A stretch of 64,000 nt of DNA from Owenia fusiformis (lineage: Eukaryota > Annelida > Polychaeta > Sabellida > Oweniidae): assembly GCA_903813345.2 (NCBI GenBank), contig CAIIXF020000005.1, positions 8,189,375 through 8,253,374 of the forward strand, read 5' to 3'. This document shows, piece after piece, positions 23,426 through 34,895 of the stretch. Position 1 is the stretch's first letter; every line of letters begins with the position of its first letter. The position numbers were made by a program, and so were the translations under genes. The notes below the pieces were generated by a model. The model did no database searches, had not been told where the DNA came from, and worked only from the letters and a program-made list of their open reading frames with translations.

Positions 23426-24200
23426 TGTATGACAGTAAATGTTAATTTTACCACTACAAATGTTTGATGTATGACAGTAAATGCTAATTTTACCACCACA
23501 AATATGTGATATCTGACAGTAAATGTTAATTTTACCACTACAAATGCTTGATATATGACAGTGAATGTTAATTTTACCACTACAAATGTTTGATGTATGA
23601 CAGTAAATGCTAATTTTACCACCACAAATATGTGATATCTGACAGTAAATGTTAATTTTACCACTACAAATGCTTGATATATGACAGTGAATGTTAATTT
23701 TACCACTACAAATGTTTGATGTATGACAGTAAATGTTAATTTTACCAGCGCAAATTTGTGATAGCTGACAGTAAATGTTAATTTTACCACTACAAATGCT
23801 TGATATATGACAGTGAATGTTAATTTTACCACTACAAATGTTTGATGTATGACAGTAAATGTTAATTTTACCAGCGCAAATTTGTGATAGCTGACAGTAA
23901 ATGTTAATTTTACCACCCAAAACTTGTGATATATGACAGTGAATGTTAATTTTACCACTACAAATGTTTAATGTATGACAGTAAATGTTAATTTTACAAG
24001 CGCAAATGTGTGATAGCTGACAGTAAATGTTAATTTTACCACCCAAAACTTGTGATATATGACAGTGAATGTTAATTTTACCACTACAAATGTTTGATGT
24101 ATCACAGTAAATGTTAATTTTACCAGCGCAAATGTGTGATAGCTGACAGTAAATGTTAATTTTACCACCCAAAACTTGTGATATATGACAGTGAATGTTA
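23391..24200. repeat. 42-bp minisatellite derived from the BPI-like last exon
   Basis: About 19 units of GACAGTAAATGTTAATTTTA plus a variable CCACTACAAATGTTTGATG-type half. Unit 1 is the end of the coding sequence including its TGA. Unit variants recur in a three-unit order (126-bp higher-order repeat) in the middle and distal part. Because 42 is a multiple of 3, long frames with 14-residue periods stay open on the minus strand; I regard these as artefacts. Confidence 0.9.
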
Positions 24201-25323
24201 TTATCCCATCGAACGAAGTTCGGAGGGATATAGGGAACGCCTCCGTCCGTCCGTCCGTCCGGGCAATAACTCAAATACCGTTGGCCCAATTTTGTTCATA
24301 TTTTGTACACATATACCCTATGGGGGTAGAAGTTCTGCTCGAAAGCCGATTTTTAAAATGGCCACTCATTTCAAAATGGCGGCCATATTAGTGCCGAATT
24401 TACAGTAATTTAGGTGCAATATGTAAAACTATAATAGCAATATGTTTTAGATGTAAATAAGTTATATAGGACATTAATAAAGCTAGAAATGTAGATATTA
24501 AAGAAGCAAATGGCAGCCTTTACTCGTTATTTTACGATTTTTGTGGTAACTCGAAAAGTAGTGGAGCGATTTTGTTCATATTTGGTATGTGAATACTATA
24601 AACATTGCACACTGTCTAAAGACACTTTTGGTAGAAGGCGGCCATTTTGAAAAATGGCTGCCATTTTGAAAAATGGCCACCATTTTAACGTATTTTACTA
24701 TAACTCGAAAAGTAGTGGAGCGATTTTTTCATATTTGGTATGTGAATACTATAAGCATGAAACACTGTCCTATGACACTTTTGAAAGAAGGCGGCCATTT
24801 TGAAAAAAAATTTGAAAAATGGCCGCCATTTTAACGTATTTTACTATAACTCGAAAAGTAGTGAAGCGATTTTGTTCATATTTGGTATGTGAATACTGTA
24901 AGCATGGCACACTGTCTAATGACACTTTTGGTAGAAGGCGGTCATTTTTCAAAATGGCTGCCATTTTAACGTATTTTACTATAACTCGAAAAGTAGTGGA
25001 GCGATTTTGTTTATATTTGGTATGTAAATACTATAAGCACGGCACACTGTCTTATGGCACTTTTGGTAGAAGGTGGCCATTTTGAAAAATGGCCGCCATT
25101 TTAACGTTTTTTACTATAACTTGAAAAGTAGTAGAGCGATTTTATTCATATTTGGTATATGAATACTATAAGCATGGCACATGGTCTAATGACACTTTTG
25201 GTAGAAGGCGGCCATTTTGAAAAATGCATGCCATTTTTGCTATATACTTTGTTTGTAAAAATGCCATCCATGGCTGTTCGATGGGATTCGCTACGCTTTG
25301 GCGTTGCCGTTGTTCTGGTTTGA
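24201..25323. mobile_element. (GTCC)n hairpin-ended element, copy 2, inserted in the 42-bp minisatellite
   Basis: The left stem-loop ATCCCATCGAACGAAGTTCG then GAGGGAT (24203-24229), a short (GTCC)n, and a body of about five units of about 143 bp (TTTACTATAACTCGAAAAGT, GGTAGAAGGCGGCCATTTTG). The right end has GTTCGATGGGAT (25276-25287). It is bounded on both sides by minisatellite sequence (GACAGTGAATGTTA before; CACCACAAATATGTGACAGT after). That makes it a post-array insertion and fixes its ends fairly well. Confidence 0.72.
24520..25245. repeat. Core array, about 143-bp units (five)
   Basis: The core of the element above: GTGGAGCGATTTTGTTCATA, TTTGGTATGTGAATACTATA, and CACACTGTCTAATGACACTT with AAAATGGC/GCCATTTT pairs that can form small hairpins. 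Confidence 0.8.
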
Positions 25324-25339
25324 ACACCACAAATATGTG

Positions 25340-26455
25340 ACAGTAAATTTACTCTACAATGCCATTCCACTCCATTTCTTCCCTCAGTAATATCCTTCCT
25401 CTTTTGTGAAGTCATTTCTCTGCAATGTCCTTCCACTCCATTTCTTCCCTCAGTCATATCCTTCCTCTTTTATGAAGTCATATCTCTGCAATGCCCTTCC
25501 ACTCCATTTCTTCCTTCAGTCATATCCTTCCTCTGTGAAGTCATATCTCTGCAATGCCCTTCCACTCCATTTCTTCCCTCAGTCATATCCTTCCTCTGTG
25601 AAGTCATATCTCTGCAATGCCTTCCACTCCATTTTTCCAAGTCATATCCTTCTTCTGTGAAGTCATTTCTCTGCAATGCCTTTCCACTCCATTTCTTCCC
25701 TCAGTCATATCCTTCCTCTGTGAAGTCATATCTCTGCAATGCCTTCCACTCCATTTTTCCCCAAGTCATATCCTTCTTCTGTGAAGTCATTTCTCTGCAA
25801 TGCCCTTCCACTCCATTTCTTCCCTCAGTCATATCCTTTCTCTGTGAAGTCATTTCTCTGCAATGCCCTTCCACTCCATTTTTTCCCTCAGTCATATCCT
25901 TCCTCTGTTGTGAAGTCATTTCTCTGCAATGCCATTCCACTCCATTTCTTCCCTCAGTCATATCCTTCCTATGTGAAATCCTATCTCTGCAATGCCCTTC
26001 CTCTCCAGTTCTTCCCTCAGTCATATCCTTCCTCTGTGAAGTCATATCTCTGCAATGCCCTTCCACTCCATTTTTTCCCTCAGTCATATCGTTCCTCTGT
26101 AAAGTCATTTCTCTGCAATGCCCTTTGACTCCATTTCTTCCCTCAGTCATATCCTTCCTCTGTTGTGAAGTCATTTCTCTGCAATGCCTTTCCACTCCAT
26201 TTTTTCCCTCAGTCATATCCTTCCTCTGTTGTGAAGTCATTTCTCTGCAATGCCATTCCACTCCATTTCTTCCCTCAGTCATATCCTTCCTATGTGAAGT
26301 CATATCTCTGCAATGCCCTTCCAGTCCATTTCTTCCCTCAGTCATATCCTTCCTCTGTGAAGTCATATCTCTGCAATGCCCTTCGACTCAATTTCTTCCC
26401 TCAGTCATATCCTTCCTCTGTAAAGACATTTCTCTGTTATGCCATTCCTTTGTTG
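25340..26455. repeat. 63-bp minisatellite
   Basis: About 17-18 units containing GTGAAGTCATATCTCTGCAA, TGCCCTTCCACTCCATTTCT and TCCCTCAGTCATATCCTTCC. The 63-bp period (21 codons) keeps several frames open on both strands. The longest are a 307-codon + frame (25657-26580) and a 221-codon minus frame. No conserved domain, plausible splice context or signal peptide supports translation. Confidence 0.9.
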
Positions 26456-26809
26456 TCACTGAATGTTTAACACAGAAACTGACCACTCTTACTTATCAAC
26501 AAAAACAAGAGTTTTATATTCAGACCATCAGGTTGTTGATGTTGCCCAACACCTGTTACCCACTAATGAATTGTCTTTGAATACAGATAGTGCCGTCGGT
26601 TTACAAAAACATCAAGAAGATGACAACACAGAAATCAATCACTTGACATTAAATGCAGCTAATTATCTGTTTTGGATCATGTTATGAGAAGAAAATGTTT
26701 TCTGGGAATTATTTGTAATCAAAAGCACCGAGGGAATGGCCATTATATCCTCAGGGATCAGCAGTAAGTCTTGTAGTTGAATTTTATTATCTCGTTTGAT
26801 GGAAGAGAA

Positions 26810-27329
26810 ATTAATCACTCCCCCCAGTTTTCTGCAAGTTAAAATGCTCAATTCTGCAAGTGAAATTAGTGAATTCTGCAAGAAGAAAGGGCTAATTCTG
26901 CAGAAATTCCGCGGATATTCGCGGCATTTTTTTATATAATATAAATAACTGTTATTAATTTATGTCTTTGTTTAACTTTCTGACGAGAACCGAAAGAAAA
27001 ACTAATGGTTTTCGAACCAGTAAACGGGAAAATATCGTGATAGTCAGGTAGTCAGTCACTACATACATGCTGCCATCTAACGGCAGAAATCAAACGATGG
27101 CGTTTAGAATTTTCACTTCGCATAATTTGGGTTATTTCTGCAAGGGATTTGACTGAAAACGTGTCAAATTGTTACAGGTAAGACTGACTTTTTAAACTTT
27201 TGGAAAATATATGGATTCTGCGGAAAATTCCGCGGAAATTGACCAAAATAGTTGATTCTGCAATTCCGCGGGCAGAGGCAAATTCCGTCCGCGCTCTGCA
27301 AACACGGAATCCTGGGGGCAGTGATTAAT
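26810..27329. mobile_element. TIR element with CTGCAAG/CCGCGGAA repeats
   Basis: The termini ATTAATCACTCCCCCCAG and CTGGGGGCAGTGATTAAT form an 18-bp inverted pair with one mismatch. The interior repeats TTCTGCAAG and ATTCCGCGGAAATT motifs. About 520 bp, non-coding, superfamily unknown; no clear target duplication. Confidence 0.6.
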
Positions 27330-27464
27330 ATACCCTCGGCATATTGTTTAAGAAAAAAAATCACGATAAGAAAACATTAAATCTAATATTGTTTACCCCT
27401 AAATACAGAATGTTTTTATCATAAGAATGTATAAAGAATGTCAGTTTGTGGTTACAAATAGGGT

Positions 27465-28350
27465 AGTAGCACTTGACTTAAAAACACAACGAAGTAGCTC
27501 TTGACTTAAACACACAAGCGTTAGTATCACTTGACTTAAACACACAAACAAAGTAGCACTTGACTTAAACACACAAGGAAGGTAGCATTTAACTTAAACA
27601 CACAGAGTAGCACTTGACTTAAACACACGAACGAACTAGCTCTTGACTTAAACACACAAGCAAAGTAGCACTTGACTTAAACACACAAGCAAAAAGTAGC
27701 ACTTCACTTAAACAAACTTGCAAAGTAACACTTGACTTAAACATAAAACCAAAGTAGCACTTCACTTAAACACACAAGCAAAGTAGTACTTGACTAAAAC
27801 GCACAAATAAAGTAGCACTTGACTTAAGCATACAAGCAAAGTAGCACTTGACTTAAACACATAAACAAAGTAGTACTTGACTTAAAAATACAAGCAAAGT
27901 AGCACTTGAGGTAAACACACAAACAAAGTAACACTTGACTTAAACACACAAGGAAGGTAGCACTTGACTTAAACACAAACAAAGTAGCTCTTGACTTAAA
28001 CACACAATCAAAGTAGCTCTTGACTTAAACAGTAAAGCCCACAAGCAAAGTAGTATTTGACTTGAACACATTAGCAAAGTAGCACTTGACTTAAACACAC
28101 TAGCAGAATAACGCTTGACTTAAACATAAAAACAAAGTAGCACTTGACTTACACTCAAGCAAGTTAACACTTGACTTAAACACACAAACAAAGTAGCACT
28201 TGACTTAAACATACAAGCAAAGTAGCACTTGACTTAAACACACTTGCAAAGTAACACTTGACTTAACCACACAAACAAAGTAGCACTTGACTTAAACACA
28301 CAAGCAAAGTAGCACTTGACTTAAACATAAAAACAAAACACAATTTGACT
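27465..28350. repeat. 29-bp minisatellite
   Basis: About 30 imperfect units of GTAGCACTTGACTTAAACAC plus ACAAGCAAA. Length variants of 26-32 bp are mixed in. No coding potential. Confidence 0.9.
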
Positions 28351-28862
28351 GACTAAGATGTCAATGTAACCATATTTCTAAATACATTGAAAGGAAATAA
28401 GTGAACACAGTGATATGAGGCTTGATGACCTGAACCAATAAATGGAATATAAATACCAGGATATTGCTGATTCAAATCTTCCTGCATTTAAGTATGCATC
28501 AGGCGCTTTTTAAGCACAGTGGTGACTAATCAATCCTAAGCAGCATTGATAGCAGTCCATGTGACAACATTTCAAGAACACAAAACACTTGACATATCAT
28601 TTAATCATATTAATTAGAAATTAAATGATAAGGCAGTGCTGGGGGATCTCAGACAAGCAGGACGTTTGTATGTAGTAGTTTTAACCACTATTTATTATGA
28701 AATAAGATTTTATTACAATTAATTAATTACAGGAATGCTCATTTGTAATGCTGCATCATTTTGTATGTTTCATTTTCGTATAAAGAAGCAATAAAAATAT
28801 AAGGATGAGTTAAATGTAAATTGTCTTTATTTTTCCTACTTGCATTTTCTGTCAAGCCAAAT

Positions 28863-29135
28863 GAGGATTGGCTCCCAGGATTGAAACTCGATATTTTCCA
28901 ACAATGAAAACGTTGAGATGTAATTATTTTCTGAAATTATAACGACAGTATAAATTCAAAATAAACAGTCTAAGTGATTCGAACTAATATCTCGATCATT
29001 TCTTGTGAGTTCCAAAATTCACTATTCAAATGTTGAAGTGAACAAAATGGCGGCCGTTTGAATTCGAAATTTTGTATCACAACATTCCCATATATGGGAC
29101 AGAATATCGATGTTGCACTCTGGGAGCCAATCCTC
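28863..29135. mobile_element. MITE with perfect 16-bp inverted ends
   Basis: GAGGATTGGCTCCCAG at 28863 and its exact reverse complement CTGGGAGCCAATCCTC at 29120-29135 bound 273 bp of AT-rich, non-coding sequence. No clear target duplication; superfamily not assigned. Confidence 0.75.
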
Positions 29136-32100
29136 CTTGTGTCAAATCTATATATTTTCTAATAGGCCCTACTTTCTCAAAATTAGTTTTTATGATTTGC
29201 ATATATTTACTGGGTGCTCAATTTAAAATGACCAGTGTCTTGTAATTTATTAGATTTGGTCCTAGAGGGTGTAAGTTTATATTATGAACAGAACCTGCAT
29301 TTACAAAATGCTGATTATGATGCCATCATGATTTCAAATAAGTATAGTCGAAGTGACTTCTATTTAAAGCCTTTTCACCAAAATAACCCCAAACGTTTCT
29401 TTTTGGACAAATAAACAAACCCCAACATCCTGACTAATGATCCAACGCATTGTACAAAAAAAAATCAAATGTTGTGTAAAAACATGTTCAGATTTATGAT
29501 TATAATGATATATGATTTTTAATATGAGTCATTGAAATGCGATAAAAATGTAGGTAAAATGTGGGCTTACCTCCATTTATATGTACATATGGATGAGAAA
29601 AAAGTAATGATAACATAACATTATGTCAATAATAAATTGCAGGGAAAGATATTGATGTGGGCTTTTCTGCACATCTGATCATATACGTTCATAAGTGCAC
29701 GACGTATTTCAAGTTAAAACAAATTGTGTAGCAGTCAAGGATTGCATGGTTTATTTTTTCCGAAATTAAGCAGCTTTTAATTCAAAAAATAAACTGAGTG
29801 GCATTTTTATTTCTTCTTAAAATATTGATACATATAGATGCAGTACTATTACTGTTATTTCAGCAGGTTATAAGGTATATCCTCCCGATTGTTTGCTTAT
29901 TTGAAAGAGAGCTTCAAGTACCTTTTTCAGTCCTGCTTGTTCAGTAATACTCCTGATACACCAGCAGACATAACTTGTAACAATTTGTTTAGGGTTTGAG
30001 CAGAGACATATAAAAATGTTTTATATTTCTCTGGTTTGAGGTATGTATCATTGATGTTGAAATGCTTGATTGAAATATGATGAGACTAATAGATAAATGG
30101 CCTTGTCAACATGATATTGAGGAGTAAGAAATGGCGAGCCTACAAGGAATAAGAGAGTAGGAAGACACATATGATCCTTGAATAGGATGTCTATTGTCAC
30201 CTTATAAACGGAACTAGAGTCTGATTGAGGGGCAATGACTACAATTTTGTAAATTAGTTAGATTATGGTTGAAATTGTAAGCCCATTAGGGGCCATTATC
30301 ATTATTTTTCACATGTAGTTGATGATGTCATATATAATGATTTTTTCATTTTACGAACTGGTTTGTGGTCGGGTTTGGGAGTACTATGACCGGAACTATG
30401 ACACATGTTGGAGTCTAACAGATCTATTTTGGAATAAAATTATATTTACAATTTACTTTTATATTATATTTCCACACAGAGCATAATCTGGTAAAAATGA
30501 GTTGCCCGGGGGATTGGCTGTCCGACAGTTGGGTTCTCCAGGGATGACATGTCTATTTGGGATGGGCTGTCTAGTGGATGAGTTGTACAGGGGATGACAT
30601 GTATGTCTCTGAGGATGGGTTGTCCAGGGGATGAGTTGCCTGTCTGTGGAGTGAGATGTCCAATGTAAGTTGCCAAGAGATGAGTTGTCTGGTTAGGGTG
30701 CTTTATATTTTCCCTATAATGTAGGATGTTAAAGTCAATATTAGCATACATGTATGTTGTAGCCAGGTATACTGCAAATCTTGTTTTGGTAAAATATGAA
30801 TGCCAAAAAGCAAAATTAGCACAATAGTCAATTAAATTTTCAACATTAGTACTGACAAATAGCACGATTTTCAATATATTTTGTTCTGTTAGCTATTTCC
30901 TTAGATTAATGATGAATAATTTCGCTAGAACTATCATTGAATGATTAATGATGTCTTATTTTCAAAATGTTCTTCCGTTCATGTAATTTCAATAATTTGC
31001 TCTTTAAAATTTGAATAAATTGTTTCATAGATGGGCATTTGTATACAATTTAGAGTTTTGACTAAAGATACGTTTTTTATTCTTGTTCATTTTCATTAAT
31101 TTTACACTATTTACATTTGAAAACATGTTGACGATCAAATTCTCTTTCCGTACAACTGTCCACTTGTTATACAATACGTGACTATTCTCGTTTGATATTA
31201 ATCACCGTTTAATGAAAAATCACCATTACATCCCATTGGCATTTAACGAGACTCTAAACTACGGAGACAATGGCGGAGATAGATGCCTTGGGGTTATAAT
31301 TCGTACATGAACAATTGTACAAGACAATCAAATCACACTTACACAAAATTATCCATAGTGCAATGTACTAAATTTCATTCCTCAATGCTTGGAGTTATAA
31401 AGGAAAGATGAATGTGTATGTCATTCCTAAGTCTAAGTAAGATGTTCCCATCTTATTATCATCGGATTAAAGAAGCGGGTACAATCAATCTCAGAAAGAT
31501 AATGATGACCTGGTAGAGCATGTTGCGTTTGATACAATGTTGCAAACTATGACATTGATACTTTATGTACCTTTGACTCATTAATTTACGGATCAAAATG
31601 GCGTTCAGCATTCTGATACTAATAGCATCTTTTTGTTTCACCAAGAAATATCTCAACATTGAGAAGAAATGAGATATCATGGTTTATTCCATAGTTAGCA
31701 TGATATTCATAGGATAACATGTGAAAATAAAAACGGTATTTTTGTAATCAATTATATTTGAAAAAAGAAGCTTCATTTTACTCATAACATGGACCTTTAT
31801 CCTCCATTGGCAGGAAAAAACGACCATTTTACAAAATTCAACATATTGGGTTTCTACTTTCTAGCCCCTGAGATAAGCCTAAAATACGGTAATAATTCAG
31901 CAAAGGTTGAAAGATACATTATTAAGAATTGGAAGTAGGTTAACTACATCCATCAACATCTCTGAAACGAATGTTCAAAAGATGATATGTAGCCTACTAG
32001 TTACCTTCATTCGGTTTTGGAATTAGAGGCCTTTGTTTGCTCTAGTTGGGGCATCTTGATTCACAAGGTTTTAGTTGCTCCAATTTCAACTGTATCATAA

Positions 32101-34465
32101 CAACGTGGAAGTCGAAGATGAGTTGGGAAGGAAGGAGAAAGGGATAGAGACATTGTTGGCAACCGAGACTACTTTCTACGGACCCTGATCAATCAGAATG
32201 GGGCAGAGAGATTATCAAAGGTAGAGACGTGTTCGAACAAATCGCGGGGGTTGGGATTGATACGTACATGTCTATACGGACCAAACAAAAACAACAACGG
32301 AACTGATAAACACTGTAGAAAACAAGTATATTGGAATCTTAATAAGCTCATTTAGTAGCCTCGTCTCTCAAAATATACGCCTGATACATTTCAATAAGCT
32401 CATTTATGCTCAAAATTACCATTACCCTATTTCTGTCTCTTCGATAAACGAGAAAAATAAATCGGGTTTATAAGTCTGTTGTCGTTTTAATTTATTTTTT
32501 ATGATGTATTGATCGCTGTCATACTTATCCTAAAATGGGACTAAACACAAGAACTATAACGTGTAGGTTGTCTCGTCTTTTTGAGTGACTCTTTGATTCC
32601 GAAGATGAAAGAGATCTTGAGTATTCCATTTTCATTATCCTAATGGACGGTTATTGGTTTAAAGATGCAGACCCGCGCGTATGAATATTAATTAATTAGT
32701 GCCCCGGTTATTTTAATTCGTTCCACGTGTCTTTTATTCAGAGATGAGCATACATTTTCAAATAGAATATCAGTTTTCAAATCTTTTATATGTTGCTTGT
32801 TTTTATGAGAATCATAATGTCTGTCACGTCACCGACTAACTAGAAAAGGGACGAAAGGGACGCATCCTTTTTATTCCGCCTATTGCTATTTAGAACTGAA
32901 TGAACTCCTTGTTACTAGCATTTCATTGAATCTTGTTGTTTTGACAACTTCATGTCATGGTAACCTGCAGATCAATTATCAATGAAATCCGCTAACGTTA
33001 CTTACAAATGTTTGAAGGCTGAAATTTTATTTTGAAAACATGCACAGTTTACATCATTTATAAAAAATGTCAATATTCTCGTTGAAATAGGTGAGAATAG
33101 TTATCATTAATGTCAGCACAATACGATTACGATGGAATGAATGTTGAGTAATTCAGTTCTGTATCTTGTATCCTGGAAATGAAGAACTTCAGTGCGTTGT
33201 CAATTTTAAACGATTTAGAAAACTGATGTTGAAAACTTGTTTAGGTTGTTTAAAAATTATCCACCTCTGGAATATATCTTCCGGGAACTAGCATTCGCGA
33301 ATTCAACTATCGACTGGCGGGTGACGATTTGATCGCTATTTTCCGGCCAACTCATTTGATCATTAATTGTACCTGCTGTGCATCTCGATGGCAACTAGCT
33401 AACACGTCAATCCCGCTCGCTGACCTACATTTCGGTTTAAAAACGTCTTGCACTCCATGTGAATAATAAAAGTCACTTCTGACACATGCTTCTGACACCT
33501 CGCCCTCATTGTAACACTCACTTATCACACCTGGATATTTCTTATTCTCAAAATGTACTGTTCACATTAATGCCACTTACTATCCCAATAGCTAATGCTA
33601 CTTTATGCATTGCTGGCAGCTAATGTCACTTCCACAGATAATGTCACTTTTTGGACTGATTGGAGCTAATGTTTCTTACATTGTGTACAGTTTATGTTCT
33701 TACCCTCGGTGTCACGACTCAAATGTTTTTGAAACAATGAAAATATGATATCTGATTGAGGTAAATTATCAAACATGTAATTTTAATTTTCTGCTCCTGT
33801 TTAAATGGTTTTGCTGATTGCTCTGGCTTTTTTTACCAATGTAAAACCCTGTTTGAAGATTGCTTTTAATGGAGATTTATTGAGTTGTGCGCCAGCTTTC
33901 TTGTTAGGTACTTATCTCGTTCTTTCCCTCGTAAAGCAACGAGTAAAGCAAAACTAATTTTCAAGGTCAACTCAGTAGAAACATTATTTTTCATTATGGT
34001 TTCACATTGAACTGAGCATTGTCATTATTGGTAAAAAAAATCATCACAGTGCATTGTAGTTTTATAAAGAACTGGACAATGCCATTACTTTTAAAGGAGT
34101 GATAGAGTATATTTGAGTTGCAATAAAGAACCCTGTATCACTCTTTCCTGGTTAAGTCGGAAGCAAGGGGTCCCATGCACCCGAAAGATATAATTTTTTT
34201 ATACCGACGGGATGTTAACATTGCCATCTATTACATCCCCCCCCTCCCCCGCACCCAGAATGCACCCCTATTCAAAAGGCAATATGAAAATAACATTAAC
34301 TAATTTTTTAAGAAAGATTCAAGCGGGTAGCTCTTATTAAACTTGGCTATTAGAAAAAAGTGGGTACCTCAGGGGGCAAAATTAGGAGCTGTGTTCATAC
34401 AACCCTTGATATAGCTTTTTTAGTAGGCTTGGGAGTGGACCTTGTGATCTTTGAAGAATAACGCA
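29136..34465. other. Gene-free stretch
   Basis: I found no coding exon. Visible items are a degenerate GATGAGTTGTCCAGGGGATG-like tandem patch at about 30500-30690 (source of a spurious minus-strand frame), the dispersed module at 31600-31705, AATGTCACTT-type repeats at 33590-33680, and a C-run at about 34238-34252. The rest is unremarkable AT-rich DNA. Confidence 0.45.
31600..31705. repeat. Dispersed module (TGAGAAGAAATGAGATATCA)
   Basis: CATTCTGATACTAATAGCAT, then TGAGAAGAAATGAGATATCA and TGGTTTATTCCATAG. The first half is shared with 38255-38300 (CATTCTGATACTAATCACAT), the second with 11379-11420 and 51752-51790. Confidence 0.45.
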
Positions 34466-34895
34466 GGTGCGAGTAGGTAGTTACCAGTTTCACCACCAGG
34501 TGGCTCGTTCGGGTCAGATAGCATGGCGGGTATAGTAGAAAGTTCCCTTTAACTTAAATTACATCTGTTTAAGTGTTTCAATTTTCATATAACCCTTATG
34601 TATCTAATAGTTATCCAAATCAAAATATGTCCAGTAAATGAAAATGTTATCTGACCAATACAAGAAAAGATATTTCACTTTTTGTGATTTTGTAACATGG
34701 GCTCTATGGAGAATCAACCCGAACTAGAAGTCACACTTTCAAAAATAATTAAATATTCAAACCTGATAAACAATTTTCGAAACCATATTTCTAGATGTTA
34801 TTTTACTTGTAGATTTCAAATATAACATCGCTTTGACTGAATTTTGAATATTAATGGCGTAAATCAAAAAAATTTCTACTCGTATCCTGTCTATT
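34466..34895 (-). repeat. Dispersed repeat, inverted copy of 9955-10370
   Basis: GGTCAGATAGCATGGCGGGT, GAATCAACCCGAACTAGAAG and ATTTTCGAAACCATAT match the reverse complement of the earlier copy in order. The frame on this strand at 34757-34966 is part of the repeat, not a gene. Confidence 0.65.

Noticed and set aside
23366-24289. 307-codon minus-strand frame with KINIYC and HICAGKINIYC repeats, and a 191-codon frame
   Set aside because: Product of the 42-bp array (14-codon period) on the strand opposite the BPI-like last exon; no domain, splice or start evidence.
25657-26580. 307-codon + frame and its minus-strand partners
   Set aside because: Product of the 63-bp array; several frames are open on both strands at once, as expected from a stop-free period divisible by three.
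25340-28350. CRISPR-like array
   Set aside because: Units are contiguous tandem repeats with no unique spacers, in a eukaryotic context.
30464-30874. 136-codon minus-strand frame
   Set aside because: Half of it is the degenerate GATGAGTTGTCC tandem patch; no recognisable domain and no homologous pattern.
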